This document shows, one piece after another, positions 39,629-48,320 of a DNA stretch of 64,000 nt. Source of the stretch: Arthrobacter sp. DNA4. GTDB lineage: Bacteria; Actinomycetota; Actinomycetes; Actinomycetales; Micrococcaceae. A program made the translations under genes and the position numbers. The notes below the pieces were generated by a model, which did no database searches, had not been told where the DNA came from, and was given only the letters and a program-made list of their open reading frames with translations. Location of the stretch: assembly GCF_024362385.1 (NCBI RefSeq), contig NZ_CP101466.1, forward strand, positions 3,100,001-3,164,000. The letters run 5' to 3'. Numbering within the stretch: position 1 is the first letter of the stretch; every line of letters begins with the position of its first letter.

Positions 39629-40477
39629 CCGGCTGGTCCCCACCCGTTTCCGGGATGCGAACAACGTCACAATGCCCACCGCCACCAGGACGCCACCGGC
39701 AACCCCGGCCGCGGCGATCCACGTTTGGAAGTCCGCGCCGGCAGCGGCAAGGAAATGGTCACGGAACATGTTGGCCACCGCATTGCCGGTGTCCGTGGCC
39801 TGGGCGCGGGCTGACCCCAGCTGCAGTCCCAGCCCCCACAGCCCCGCGAGCGCCAGTCCCCCAAGGCCGGCGGCCAGCAGCACCGTCCCGCGGCGGCGTG
39901 CCGCCACGAGCGCCAGCAGGAACGCTACGGCCGACCCGATGGCCAGGATGTAGCCCATGGGCGCGTAGGTGGCCAGCCGTTCAGTCCACTCCTTTTGCGC
40001 AGGCTGGCCTACATTGATCAGCGTCTGTTCCGGCGGGTCGAGGGGAAGCCTGGTGGTGCGGGAGATCTCCTCCGAGCCCAGGGCAACCAGCGGGGCAACG
40101 TCGAGGGTCAGGGACGACGCCGACGCTCCTCCCTGGGATGCCGCGGCAGGATCGGCAAAGCTGAGGCGGTGGCTTCTGCGGAGGGTCTCCTCCCAGGCCG
40201 CCGGATAGCCGGGCAACCCGGTCAGTGACTCCGCCGCCTTTTCAAGCATTGGCTCCACCAGACCCGAGAGGAACCCGGGAACCGCCCCGGTATCAATCGT
40301 TCCCACTGCGGCGGCGGCCAGCTTCTTTTGAAATTCCGTGTCCCTGCCAAGTGGAGCTGCAAGACGGACGAAGCCGTCTTCCTGGACGATGTTGCGGTCC
40401 ACCCAGATGGCGGGAACGGCAACGGCGGCGAGGAGTATGCCCAGCACGGTGGCGATGGCAGAGATAAAAGTGCGCAC
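39626..40477 (-). CDS. Conserved hypothetical membrane protein
   Basis: 283 residues from GTG 40477 with a Shine-Dalgarno (AAGGA, 7 bases). An N-terminal helix (AIATVLGILLAAVAVPAIWV) leads to an external domain of about 140 residues (VQEDGFVRLAAPLGRDTEFQ, then a run with few distinctive residues), followed by three C-terminal helices (GYILAIGSAVAFLLALVAA, TVLLAAGLGGLALAGLWGLG, IAAAGVAGGVLVAVGIVTLF). No domain name comes to mind; function unknown. Co-oriented with and 9 bases upstream of ispH. Confidence 0.75.
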   Translation of the reverse strand: MRTFISAIATVLGILLAAVAVPAIWVDRNIVQEDGFVRLAAPLGRDTEFQKKLAAAAVGTIDTGAVPGFLSGLVEPMLEKAAESLTGLPGYPAAWEETLRRSHRLSFADPAAASQGGASASSLTLDVAPLVALGSEEISRTTRLPLDPPEQTLINVGQPAQKEWTERLATYAPMGYILAIGSAVAFLLALVAARRRGTVLLAAGLGGLALAGLWGLGLQLGSARAQATDTGNAVANMFRDHFLAAAGADFQTWIAAAGVAGGVLVAVGIVTLFASRKRVGTSR

Positions 40478-40556
40478 AACAGGTCCTTAGGGGTTGGGGG
40501 CCTTATCCCATCCTAGGCAGGGTCCAGGGGCTGCCCCTGTCAGTCCCCGGTGCTAG

Positions 40557-40572
40557 ACCTTATGGATAAGGT
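40557..40572. promoter_or_regulatory. Dyad ACCTTAT-GG-ATAAGGT upstream of xseA
   Basis: A perfect 7-bp inverted repeat with a 2-base centre lies 67 bases before the xseA start, in the divergent gap; CCTTATCC also occurs at 40501-40508. It looks like a dimeric repressor site; no regulator can be named. Confidence 0.4.
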
Positions 40573-40638
40573 TGATTGACCGCCCACGACAGTTGAAGGA
40601 CCGCATGCCCGCAGCACCAGCCTCCCACCGGCGTCCGC

Positions 40639-41991
40639 ATGTCTGACCAGGCCTCGTTACCGGGTACTGCCCCCACTACGTTGCTTACCACCGCGGCGGA
40701 AACCAGCCCGGACAACCCGTGGCCGCTGCAGCTGCTGTCGCAGAAGCTCAAGGCCCACATCGACCGCACCCCGTCGGCGTGGGTTGAAGGCCAGGTCATT
40801 GAACTGAACCGGCGCGGGACCAACGCCTACATCACGCTTCGGGACGTGGACGCGGAGGTGTCGCTGCCGGCTTCCGTCTGGACCAAGGTCCTGGAGCGGC
40901 AGAACCTTCCACTGGAGCGCGGATCACGGGTGGTGGCCCTGCTGAAACCGGAGTTCTGGCTGAAGACGGGCCGGCTGAACATGCTGGTGCGGGACATCCG
41001 GCCGGTCGGACTGGGTGACCTGCTGGCCCGGATTGAGCGGCTGCGCCAGGCCCTCGCGGCTGAGGGTCTTTTCGCCGATTCCCGGAAGAAGCGGCTGCCC
41101 CTGCTGCCGCACCGCATCGGCCTGATCACGGGTCGGGATTCGGACGCCAAGAAGGACATCCTTCGCAACGCGGCCCTCCGGTGGCCGGCGGTGGAGTTCG
41201 AGATCCGCGAGGTGGCCGTCCAGGGAAACACGGCCGTGTCCCAAATAGTCCGTGCCCTGCGTGAGCTGGACGCCCGGCCTGAGGTGGATGTCATCGTCAT
41301 CGCCCGGGGCGGCGGGGCACTGGAGGATCTCTTGCCCTTTAACAGCGAGGAGCTGATCCGTGCCGTGGCCGCGGCCAACACGCCCGTCGTGAGCGCCATT
41401 GGCCATGAGGCGGACCGCCCGCTGCTGGATTACGTCGCCGATCTCCGGGCCTCCACCCCCACCGACGCCGCGAAGCGGATCGTGCCGGAGGTATCCGAGG
41501 AACTTGCCGGGGTGCGCCAGGCGCGGGAACAGCTGCGGCGCTGCGTGGAACGGCTGGTGGACCGGGAGTCGGACCGGCTGGCGGCACTGCATTCGCGGCC
41601 CGTCATGGCGGCGCCCGAGGGCATGGTCTCCGTCCGGGGCGAGGAAATCGAACGGCTGCTGCGGCGCTCCTCCGCCGCGGTGAGCTCCACGGTGGTGCGG
41701 GCAGCGGACCAGCTGGAGCATCTGAAAGCCCAGGTCCGCGCGCTCTCACCGCAGAAGACCCTGGACCGGGGGTACGCCGTCGTCGAACTGGCAGGAGACC
41801 AGGCCGCACGGATCGCCGAGGCCGGCCACGCCGTCGTCCGCAGGCCCGCCGAAGCACCTGCAGGTGCCCCCTTGTCCATCCGTGTGGCGGAGGGACGCTT
41901 CGGGGCCACCTCCACCGGCCCTGCGGAGTCCACCAGGGCACCGCACCCAGGAAACCCAGACCAGCACCAGGAAGTGGAAGAGAAGGCATGA
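40639..41991 (+). CDS. xseA: Exodeoxyribonuclease VII large subunit
   Basis: 450 residues. An N-terminal OB-fold ([20 protein letters not shown]) is followed by the catalytic domain with [34 protein letters not shown] and [20 protein letters not shown], then a long helical region. The enzyme degrades single-stranded DNA with the small subunit. The C-terminal 50 residues are Ala/Pro-rich and unusual in length. Its TGA overlaps the xseB start (ATGA). Confidence 0.95.
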   Translation: MSDQASLPGTAPTTLLTTAAETSPDNPWPLQLLSQKLKAHIDRTPSAWVEGQVIELNRRGTNAYITLRDVDAEVSLPASVWTKVLERQNLPLERGSRVVALLKPEFWLKTGRLNMLVRDIRPVGLGDLLARIERLRQALAAEGLFADSRKKRLPLLPHRIGLITGRDSDAKKDILRNAALRWPAVEFEIREVAVQGNTAVSQIVRALRELDARPEVDVIVIARGGGALEDLLPFNSEELIRAVAAANTPVVSAIGHEADRPLLDYVADLRASTPTDAAKRIVPEVSEELAGVRQAREQLRRCVERLVDRESDRLAALHSRPVMAAPEGMVSVRGEEIERLLRRSSAAVSSTVVRAADQLEHLKAQVRALSPQKTLDRGYAVVELAGDQAARIAEAGHAVVRRPAEAPAGAPLSIRVAEGRFGATSTGPAESTRAPHPGNPDQHQEVEEKA

Positions 41992-42206
41992 CCGAACAGA
42001 AACCAGAATCCGACGTTGCCGCGCTGAGCTATGAGGAGGCCCGGGAGCAGCTCATCGCCGTGGTGGGCAGGCTGGAGGCCGGAGGGGCAAGCCTGGAAGA
42101 ATCCCTGGCCTTGTGGGAGCGCGGCGAGGCACTGGCCGCGCGGTGCGAGGAGTGGCTCGAGGGAGCACGGAAGCGGTTGGCCGCTGCCCGCGACCAGCCG
42201 CTGTAA
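41988..42206 (+). CDS. xseB: Exodeoxyribonuclease VII small subunit
   Basis: 72 residues, all helical: [20 protein letters not shown] and [25 protein letters not shown] are the family hallmarks. It forms the ring that controls XseA. Translationally coupled to xseA by the 4-base overlap. Convergent with the ppk2 gene 77 bases away. Confidence 0.94.
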   Translation: MTEQKPESDVAALSYEEAREQLIAVVGRLEAGGASLEESLALWERGEALAARCEEWLEGARKRLAAARDQPL

Positions 42207-42283
42207 ACAACCGCCGGACCAGGCCAGCCCTTGGGACCGCGGCTTTGTACCGGGCCACACTGCTCCGGCCCCAGGGCCCGGGC

Positions 42284-43138
42284 TCAGGAACGGGCTACGA
42301 GCTCCCGTTCGATGTCGACGTCGAATTCAGCCTTGGGCCACTCCAGGCGGAAATCGGACAGCGCCGACATCACCAATTGCTGCACGGCGATGCGGGCGAA
42401 CCATTTCTTGTTGGCGGGAACCACGTACCATGGGGCAATCGCTGAACTGGTCTCTTCGAAGGCGGCCTGGTAGGCGGCCATGTAGTCATCCCAAAAGGCC
42501 CGTTCCTTCAGGTCGCCACTGCTGTATTTCCAGTGCTTGGCAGGGTTGTCCAAGCGGGCCAGCAGCCGGGATTTCTGCTCATCCTTGCTGATGTTGAGCA
42601 TCACTTTGATGATCTTGGTGCCGGCGTCGGTTTGGCGGGCTTCGAATTCGTTAATGGCCCGGTAGCGCCGGTTGATTTCTTCCGGGGTGGCCCAGTTGTG
42701 GACGCGGTGGATGAGGACGTCCTCGTAGTGGGAGCGGTCAAAGATCCCTACCATCCCGGCTGCGGGGACCTCCTTCTCGATACGCCAGAGGAAATCGTAG
42801 GACTTCTCCTGCTCGGTGGGGGCCTTGAACGCCTTGAACTGGACGCCCTGGGGGTCCATGGTGGCCATGACGTGGTTGACGATTCCGCCCTTGCTTACTG
42901 TATCCATGGCCTGGAGGACCAAGAGGATCCGTTTCTTGCCGCCGACCCGTGATTCGGCGAACAGCTGTTCCTGCAGCTCCGACAGCGTCCCGTCCATCTC
43001 AGCCAGCAACGCCTCGCCGTCGGCCTTGTTGCCGCTGTAACCCGGAGTGGCGTCCGGGTCCACCGCGGCCAAGGAAAATCCCTTTCCAACGCGCAGGGTC
43101 TCAGACGGATGCTGGTCGAAGCCAACGACGCGGGCCAT
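42284..43138 (-). CDS. Polyphosphate kinase 2 family protein
   Basis: 284 residues from ATG 43138 (Shine-Dalgarno GAGAGGAA). PPK2 enzymes use polyphosphate to phosphorylate nucleotides. The P-loop-like segment reads LVLQAMDTVSKGGIVNHVM (about 80), with Val-Ser where most members have Ala-Gly before the Lys; the Lys-Gly-Gly and the lid region (GIFDRSHYEDVLIHRVHNW, with Asp and Arg-Ser) are intact. LNISKDEQKSRLLARLDNPA and HWKYSSGDLKERAFWDDYMA complete the family pattern. Class and direction are undetermined. Convergent with xseB. Confidence 0.88.
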   Translation of the reverse strand: MARVVGFDQHPSETLRVGKGFSLAAVDPDATPGYSGNKADGEALLAEMDGTLSELQEQLFAESRVGGKKRILLVLQAMDTVSKGGIVNHVMATMDPQGVQFKAFKAPTEQEKSYDFLWRIEKEVPAAGMVGIFDRSHYEDVLIHRVHNWATPEEINRRYRAINEFEARQTDAGTKIIKVMLNISKDEQKSRLLARLDNPAKHWKYSSGDLKERAFWDDYMAAYQAAFEETSSAIAPWYVVPANKKWFARIAVQQLVMSALSDFRLEWPKAEFDVDIERELVARS

Positions 43139-43189
43139 GGGGTTCCTCTCCGCAGGGGGTACACGGGCCCGGTGGCCCGTGAGCACAGG

Positions 43190-44410
43190 CTAGTTCCCCT
43201 GGTACCTGCTTAGGAAGTCCCCCATGCGCCCGATAGCCTCTTCGATGTCCTTCACGTTGGGCAGCGTCACCATGCGGAAGTGGTCCGGGCGCACCCAGTT
43301 GAAGGCACGGCCATGCGATACCAGGATCTTCTGTTCCCTCAGGAGGTCAAGGACAAATTTCTCGTCATCCCGGATGTGGTAGACCTCGGGGTCAAGCCGC
43401 GGGAACAGGTACAGGGCGCCTTTGGCCTGCTGAGTGCTGACTCCGGGAATGGCGTTCAGCATGTCGTAGGCCTTGTTGCGCTGCTCCAGCAGCTTACCGC
43501 CCGGGAGGATGAGGTCGTTGATGCTCTGGTAGCCACCCAATGCCGTCTGGATGGCGTGCTGGGCCGGCACATTGGCGCACAGGCGCATGTTGGCCAGGAG
43601 GTTGATGCCTTCCAGGTAGTCGGCGGCATCCTTCTTGGGTCCTGAAATGGCCATCCAGCCTGCCCGGTAACCGCAGACGCGGTAGGCCTTGGACAACCCG
43701 CTGAAGGTCAGGCACAGGACGTGGTCGCCGGTGAGGCTTACCAGGTTCACGTGGACGGCGTCCTCGTACAGGATCTTTTCGTAGATCTCGTCGGCAAATA
43801 TCACCAGGCCGTGCTTTTCGGCCAGGGCCACGATGCGCTTCAGGGTCTGTTCCGGGTACACAGCGCCGGTGGGGTTGTTCGGGTTGATGACCACGATGCC
43901 CTTGGTGCGGGGTGTGATCTTGGCTTCCAGGTCCTCCAGGTCAGGCTGCCAGCCGGACTCTTCATCGCAGAGGTAGTGCACCGGCTTGCCGCCGGCGAGC
44001 GCCACGGACGCTGTCCAGAGCGGGTAGTCCGGCGTGGGGATGAGCACCTCGTCGCCTGAGTCCAGCAGCGCCATCAGGGACATGGTGATGAGCTCGCTGA
44101 CACCGTTGCCCAGGTAGATGTCGTCAACGTGGATGTTCTGGATTCCGCGGGTCTGGTAGTACTGCGAGACGGCGGTGCGCGCCGAAAAGATGCCACGCGA
44201 ATCGCTGTAGCCCTGGGCGTGGGGCAGGTGGCGGATCATGTCCACGAGGATGGCGTCCGGTGCCTCGAAGCCAAACGGCGCCGGGTTCCCGATGTTCAGC
44301 TTGAGGATCCTGTGGCCCTCCGCCTCCATCTGCTGGGCGGCTTCAAGGATCGGTCCACGGATGTCATAAAGGACGTTGTTGAGCTTCGTGGACTGCCTGA
44401 ATTCTGCCAT
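43190..44410 (-). CDS. Pyridoxal-phosphate aminotransferase, AlaT type
   Basis: 406 residues. Class I fold with VINPNNPTGAVYPEQTLKRI, the FADEIYEKI Asp-Tyr pair, the PLP-Lys in LTFSGLSKAYRVCGYRAGWM and the C-terminal Arg in PDHFRMVTLPN. The closest named group is glutamate-pyruvate (alanine) aminotransferase AlaT; other 2-oxo acids are possible. The start ATG is preceded 6 bases upstream by CATATT, a weaker -10-like hexamer, with GAGGG abutting the ATG, so a leaderless message is possible. It follows the osmoprotectant operon in the same direction but after a terminator. Confidence 0.9.
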   Translation of the reverse strand: MAEFRQSTKLNNVLYDIRGPILEAAQQMEAEGHRILKLNIGNPAPFGFEAPDAILVDMIRHLPHAQGYSDSRGIFSARTAVSQYYQTRGIQNIHVDDIYLGNGVSELITMSLMALLDSGDEVLIPTPDYPLWTASVALAGGKPVHYLCDEESGWQPDLEDLEAKITPRTKGIVVINPNNPTGAVYPEQTLKRIVALAEKHGLVIFADEIYEKILYEDAVHVNLVSLTGDHVLCLTFSGLSKAYRVCGYRAGWMAISGPKKDAADYLEGINLLANMRLCANVPAQHAIQTALGGYQSINDLILPGGKLLEQRNKAYDMLNAIPGVSTQQAKGALYLFPRLDPEVYHIRDDEKFVLDLLREQKILVSHGRAFNWVRPDHFRMVTLPNVKDIEEAIGRMGDFLSRYQGN

Positions 44411-44465
44411 CCCTCAAATATGCCACAGGAAGGATGCATGGCCGTTGAGACATCCGCCACATGGC

Positions 44466-44509
44466 CGACGGCGGCTGCCGGACCTTCGAAAGTCCGGCAG
44501 CCGCCGTCG
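44466..44509. terminator. Terminator between the osmoprotectant operon and the aminotransferase gene
   Basis: A perfect 18-bp stem (44466-44483 with 44492-44509, loop CTTCGAAA) lies 42 bases after the stop of the binding-protein gene on the minus strand. Confidence 0.9.
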
Positions 44510-44551
44510 TCGTCACCTGCGTGTACCTGCCCAGGGGCAGGGATCGCGGAC

Positions 44552-45514
44552 CTACTTGACGATGCCCTTCTCCTTGAGCCAGTTGGTTGCTGCCGTCTTG
44601 GCGTCCTGCTTCTGGCTGCCGCTGACGGCACGGTTGAGGTTGATCAGGTCATCCGTGGTGAGGGTGCTGGACACCGAATTCAGTGCCTCCTTGGCCTTGT
44701 CCGTCATCTTGGCCTTGTTGTACAGCGGCAGGACCTGCTGGGCGATGAAGTTGTTCTTGGGATCGTCCAGCACCACGAGGTCGTTGTCCGCGATGGACGG
44801 CGTGGTGGTGTAGATATCGGCCACCTGCACCTGGTCCTCCAGCAGCGCCTTGAGCGTCACCGGGCCACCGCCGTCGCTGAAGGGTTCCAGCTTCTTGGGC
44901 TCGCAGTTGTAGTTCTTCTTCAGCCCGGGCAGGCCGTAAGCGCGCTCGGCGAAGGTGGCCGGGGCTCCCACGACAATCTGGCTGCAGACCTTGGCCAGGT
45001 CCTCAATGGACTTCAGCTGGTACTTCTCCGCGGTTGCCTTGGTGACCACCATGGCGTCCTTGTCCTCAGCTTTGGAGACGTCCAGGACCCCGAGCCCGTC
45101 CGGCAGCTTGCCAGGCAGCGCCTTGGCGATGTCCCCTGCGGAGACTTCCTTGGCTTCCTTGTCCACGTACAGCAGCAGGTTGCCGCTGTAGTCCGGCACC
45201 ACATCCACCGAACCGTCCTGGACGGCCTTGAAGTAGACCTCGCGGGAGCCGATGTTCGGTTTGGTGGTGGCGGTGATTCCGTTGGCGTTCAAGGCGCCCG
45301 CGTACAGTTCGGCGATGATCTGGCTTTCCGGGAAGTCCGCGGAACCCACCACCAGGGATGTGGCTCCGCCGGAAGCGCCGGCACTGGATGCGGGCGCGTT
45401 CTTCAGCGGATCGGACGAACCGCCGCAGGCTGACAGCGCCACTGCCAGGCCAAGCCCGGCGGCAAGGCCGCTGAACGCCCGCCTGCCGAGGCGCTGGGGA
45501 CGGCTATCTTTCAT
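44552..45514 (-). CDS. Osmoprotectant (glycine betaine/choline/carnitine) ABC transporter substrate-binding lipoprotein
   Basis: 320 residues. Signal peptide with lipobox ALSAC (Cys30), preceded by an Arg pair (RRAFSG). The mature domain is OpuAC/ProX-like (LVVGSADFPESQIIAELYAG, VDVVPDYSGNLLLYVD, QVADIYTTTPSIADNDLVVL). It binds compatible solutes outside the cell; the ligand is unassigned. It is the last of four genes and its ATG overlaps the preceding permease stop (ATGA). Confidence 0.9.
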   Translation of the reverse strand: MKDSRPQRLGRRAFSGLAAGLGLAVALSACGGSSDPLKNAPASSAGASGGATSLVVGSADFPESQIIAELYAGALNANGITATTKPNIGSREVYFKAVQDGSVDVVPDYSGNLLLYVDKEAKEVSAGDIAKALPGKLPDGLGVLDVSKAEDKDAMVVTKATAEKYQLKSIEDLAKVCSQIVVGAPATFAERAYGLPGLKKNYNCEPKKLEPFSDGGGPVTLKALLEDQVQVADIYTTTPSIADNDLVVLDDPKNNFIAQQVLPLYNKAKMTDKAKEALNSVSSTLTTDDLINLNRAVSGSQKQDAKTAATNWLKEKGIVK

Positions 45515-46257
45515 GACTTACCTCCTTGTACAACAGTCTCCGCAACTACGGGGTCTGTGAGTTCAACCGCGGCCTCCTGGCTGCGGTGGGACAGTCTTGA
45601 GGCGCCCTGGGTGAGGAACAGCCTCTGGAACAGGGACAGGACGAGGTCGACGGCGATCGCCAGCACAGCGATGAGGAGGGAACCTCCCAGCATCTGGGGG
45701 AAGTCGCTGAGGACCAGTCCGTCAAAGAGATACCGGCCCAGTCCGCCGAGGTTGATGTACGCCACCACCGAGACAGTGGCGATCACCTGCAGCACGCCGG
45801 TCCGGAACCCGCCGAACATGACGGTGAGGGCGTTGGGCAGTTCGGCCCGGAGCAGGACCTGCAGCTCCGTCATGCCCATGGCGCGGGCAGCATCAACCAC
45901 GTTCCGGTCCACACTGGAGATCCCGGCGTAGGTTCCGGCCAGGAGCGGCGGGACTGTGAGGATCACCAGGGCCCATATGGGGGGCATCAGTCCGATGCTT
46001 ACCAGCAGTACGAACAGGATCAGCAGGCCGAGGGTGGGCAGGGCGCGCAGGGCACCGGCCAGGGCAACGACAGCAACGCGTCCCCTTCCCGTATGCCCCA
46101 CGAAGAGACCAACGGGAACCGCGATGGCGGTGGCGATCAGCATGACCAGCCCCGTGTACTGCAGGTGCTCCCCCAGCCGGACGGGGATGCCCATGCTTCC
46201 GGACCAGTGCAGGGGATCCGAAAGCCAGGCGAAGGTATCGGCGAAGACGTTACTCAC
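45511..46257 (-). CDS. Osmoprotectant ABC transporter permease
   Basis: 248 residues, six helices, with the OpuCB/ProW-type EAA segment (VDAARAMGMTELQVLLRAEL) and the N-terminal LQYTGLVMLIATAIAVPVGL helix. It overlaps the preceding permease gene by 4 bases and the binding-protein gene by 4 bases, so the whole operon is coupled. Pairs with the other permease as a heterodimer. Confidence 0.9.
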   Translation of the reverse strand: MSNVFADTFAWLSDPLHWSGSMGIPVRLGEHLQYTGLVMLIATAIAVPVGLFVGHTGRGRVAVVALAGALRALPTLGLLILFVLLVSIGLMPPIWALVILTVPPLLAGTYAGISSVDRNVVDAARAMGMTELQVLLRAELPNALTVMFGGFRTGVLQVIATVSVVAYINLGGLGRYLFDGLVLSDFPQMLGGSLLIAVLAIAVDLVLSLFQRLFLTQGASRLSHRSQEAAVELTDPVVAETVVQGGKS

Positions 46258-46982
46258 GCGTTGCCACCGCCGGTCTCCGGCCGTGCAAAGCGCTCCGCTG
46301 CGGCAGGTGCTTCCGATGGGAGACGCCCTGAACTGCGGTCCCGCCGGCTTCCGGCCCGCTCCCAGGGAGTGAGCACGCGTTCCAGCAGGACCAGGATGGC
46401 GTCCATGAGCAATGCGAGGATCAGGATGGCCACGATGCCCACCACTACCTCGGTGACGAAGTCGCGCTGCAGCCCGTCGGTAAAGAGCATGCCCAGGTTG
46501 CCGACGCCCAGGAGGGCCGCAACGCTGACCAGCGAGATGTTGCTGACCGACACCACCCGCAGACCGGCGAACATGACCGGCAAGGAGAGGGGCAGGTCAA
46601 CCTGCAGGAACCGGGCCACCGGCTTGAACCCCATGGCCTGCGCGGCCTGGCTGACATCCGCGTCAACGGAATCAAAGGCATCCAGGGCAGCGCGGACCAG
46701 CAGGGCCACCGCATAGATGGTCAGCGCCACCACCACGTTGAGGGGATCGAGGATCCGGGTGCCCAGGATGGTGGGCAGGATGATGAACAGCGCGAGGGAC
46801 GGGATGGTGTACAGGAGGGATGACGCTGTCAGCACCACGGAACGCAAGGCGCTGTTTCGCCGCGCCAACTGTGCCAGCGGGATGGAAATGAGCAGGCCCA
46901 GGACCATAGGGACCAGCGCCAGCACCAGGTGCTGGCCGCCGCGCTCCAGGATCATGCCGGTATTGGCCAGGAACCATTCCAT
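46254..46982 (-). CDS. Osmoprotectant ABC transporter permease
   Basis: 242 residues, six helices; EAA region DVSQAAQAMGFKPVARFLQV. The N-terminus MEWFLANTGMILERGGQHLV is typical for the OpuC permease preceding the ATPase. Its ATG shares one base with the stop of the ATPase gene (TGATG), and a longer cytoplasmic tail (GRLPSEAPAAAERFARPETG) follows the last helix. Confidence 0.9.
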   Translation of the reverse strand: MEWFLANTGMILERGGQHLVLALVPMVLGLLISIPLAQLARRNSALRSVVLTASSLLYTIPSLALFIILPTILGTRILDPLNVVVALTIYAVALLVRAALDAFDSVDADVSQAAQAMGFKPVARFLQVDLPLSLPVMFAGLRVVSVSNISLVSVAALLGVGNLGMLFTDGLQRDFVTEVVVGIVAILILALLMDAILVLLERVLTPWERAGSRRDRSSGRLPSEAPAAAERFARPETGGGNA

Positions 46983-48082
46983 CAGAGGGCAGCCTGCCGC
47001 ACCTGGCGCGCTTCTTCGATCAACGCCAGGACCTCACCGCCGCGGACCACCCCCAGGACCACGCCGTCGGCGTCCACGGCAACGCCAAGGCCGGACGGCG
47101 AGGACAGGGCCGCATCCAGGGCGCGGCGGAGGCTCTCTCCGGGACGGAACAGCGAGCCCCCGGGGATCAGTTCAGTCTCCGTGCCGGGTGCCGACCATCC
47201 CAGCGGACGCTTGTCCGCATCCACCACCAGCTGCCAGCCGCCGGCAGCGCTGGAATCCGACTCGTACCCTCCCGAGGCCCGGATGATCGTGGGCACCGGG
47301 TGGATCGCCACGCCGTCGGACGGGGAAAAACCCAGGTGCCGGAAGCCGCGGTCGCGCCCCACGAAGGATGCCACAAAGTTGTTGGCCGTCGCCCGCAGGA
47401 TCTCCTCGGGCGAGGCGTACTGGGCCAGCCTGCCGCCGGTGGCAAAGACAGCCACCTTGTCGCCCAGGATGGTGGCCTCATCGATATCGTGGGTCACGAA
47501 AACTATGGTCTTGGCCAGATCCTTTTGCAGTCGCAGCAGCTCGTGCTGGAGTTCGTCGCGGACAACGGGGTCCACCGCGCTGAACGGCTCATCCATGAGG
47601 AGCACGGGCGGGTCCGCAGCGAGGGCGCGCGCCACGCCCACACGCTGCTGCTGGCCGCCGGAAAGCTGCGACGGGTAGCGCCCGCCAAGCGACGGCGCCA
47701 GGCCCACCACGTCCAGGAGTTCGCGGGCACGCTTCCGGGCGTCCGCTTTGGAGACCCCGTTCAGGCGCGGAACGGTGGCGATGTTGTCCAGGACGGAGCG
47801 GTGGGGCAGGAGCCCGGCGGACTGCATTACATAGCCCATGGACCGCCGCAGTTCCGCCGCCGGCACCGAGGTGACATCCCGGCCGTCCACGGTGATGGTG
47901 CCTGATGTGGGTTCCACCATCCGGTTGATCATCCTGAGGGACGTTGTTTTGCCGCAGCCGGAAGGACCCACAAAGACGGTGACGGAACCTTTGGCGATGG
48001 ACATGGACAACCCGTCCACAGCCGGCTGGCCGCCCGGATACTGCTTGGTAACGCTCTGGAACTCGATCATCGCCTGGTCCAT
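46982..48082 (-). CDS. Osmoprotectant ABC transporter ATP-binding protein with CBS-like C-terminus
   Basis: 366 residues. ATPase domain: Walker A GPSGCGKTT, signature LSGGQQQR, Walker B LLMDEPFSAVDPV, switch VTHDIDEA. After about residue 240 a C-terminal regulatory region (VGRDRGFRHLGFSPSDGVAI to the end) resembles the CBS-like part of OpuCA/ProV proteins that sense ionic strength, but is divergent. MIEFQSVTKQYPGG at 48070 is an alternative start. It is the first gene of the operon; the 238-base upstream gap is divergent with the pirin gene. Confidence 0.9.
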   Translation of the reverse strand: MDQAMIEFQSVTKQYPGGQPAVDGLSMSIAKGSVTVFVGPSGCGKTTSLRMINRMVEPTSGTITVDGRDVTSVPAAELRRSMGYVMQSAGLLPHRSVLDNIATVPRLNGVSKADARKRARELLDVVGLAPSLGGRYPSQLSGGQQQRVGVARALAADPPVLLMDEPFSAVDPVVRDELQHELLRLQKDLAKTIVFVTHDIDEATILGDKVAVFATGGRLAQYASPEEILRATANNFVASFVGRDRGFRHLGFSPSDGVAIHPVPTIIRASGGYESDSSAAGGWQLVVDADKRPLGWSAPGTETELIPGGSLFRPGESLRRALDAALSSPSGLGVAVDADGVVLGVVRGGEVLALIEEARQVRQAAL

Positions 48083-48308
48083 GGTGCGGACTTACCTGTT
48101 CTCTTGGACGGGCTGTTCCCAGCACCGCGACATTGCCATAAGCACGCTGATAGTTACGGTAGCCCAAACGGTGGCAGGCTTCAGCAGCTGAGGCCCTAAT
48201 CCGCGCAAAGGAATCCCTACTGTAACCATTCGGAACCCCAACCGGGATGGATGGGTTCCGCAGGATCCGCACACACAGCGGCTCCTGTCGGGGCGCCGCA
48301 GCCCGGCC

Positions 48309-48314
48309 TAAAGT
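48309..48314 (+). promoter_or_regulatory. -10 element (TAAAGT) of probable leaderless pirin transcript
   Basis: TAAAGT, GGAGGC, GTG 48321. The GGAGG is 1 base from the start codon, too close for an ordinary ribosome site. Confidence 0.5.
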
Positions 48315-48320
48315 GGAGGC

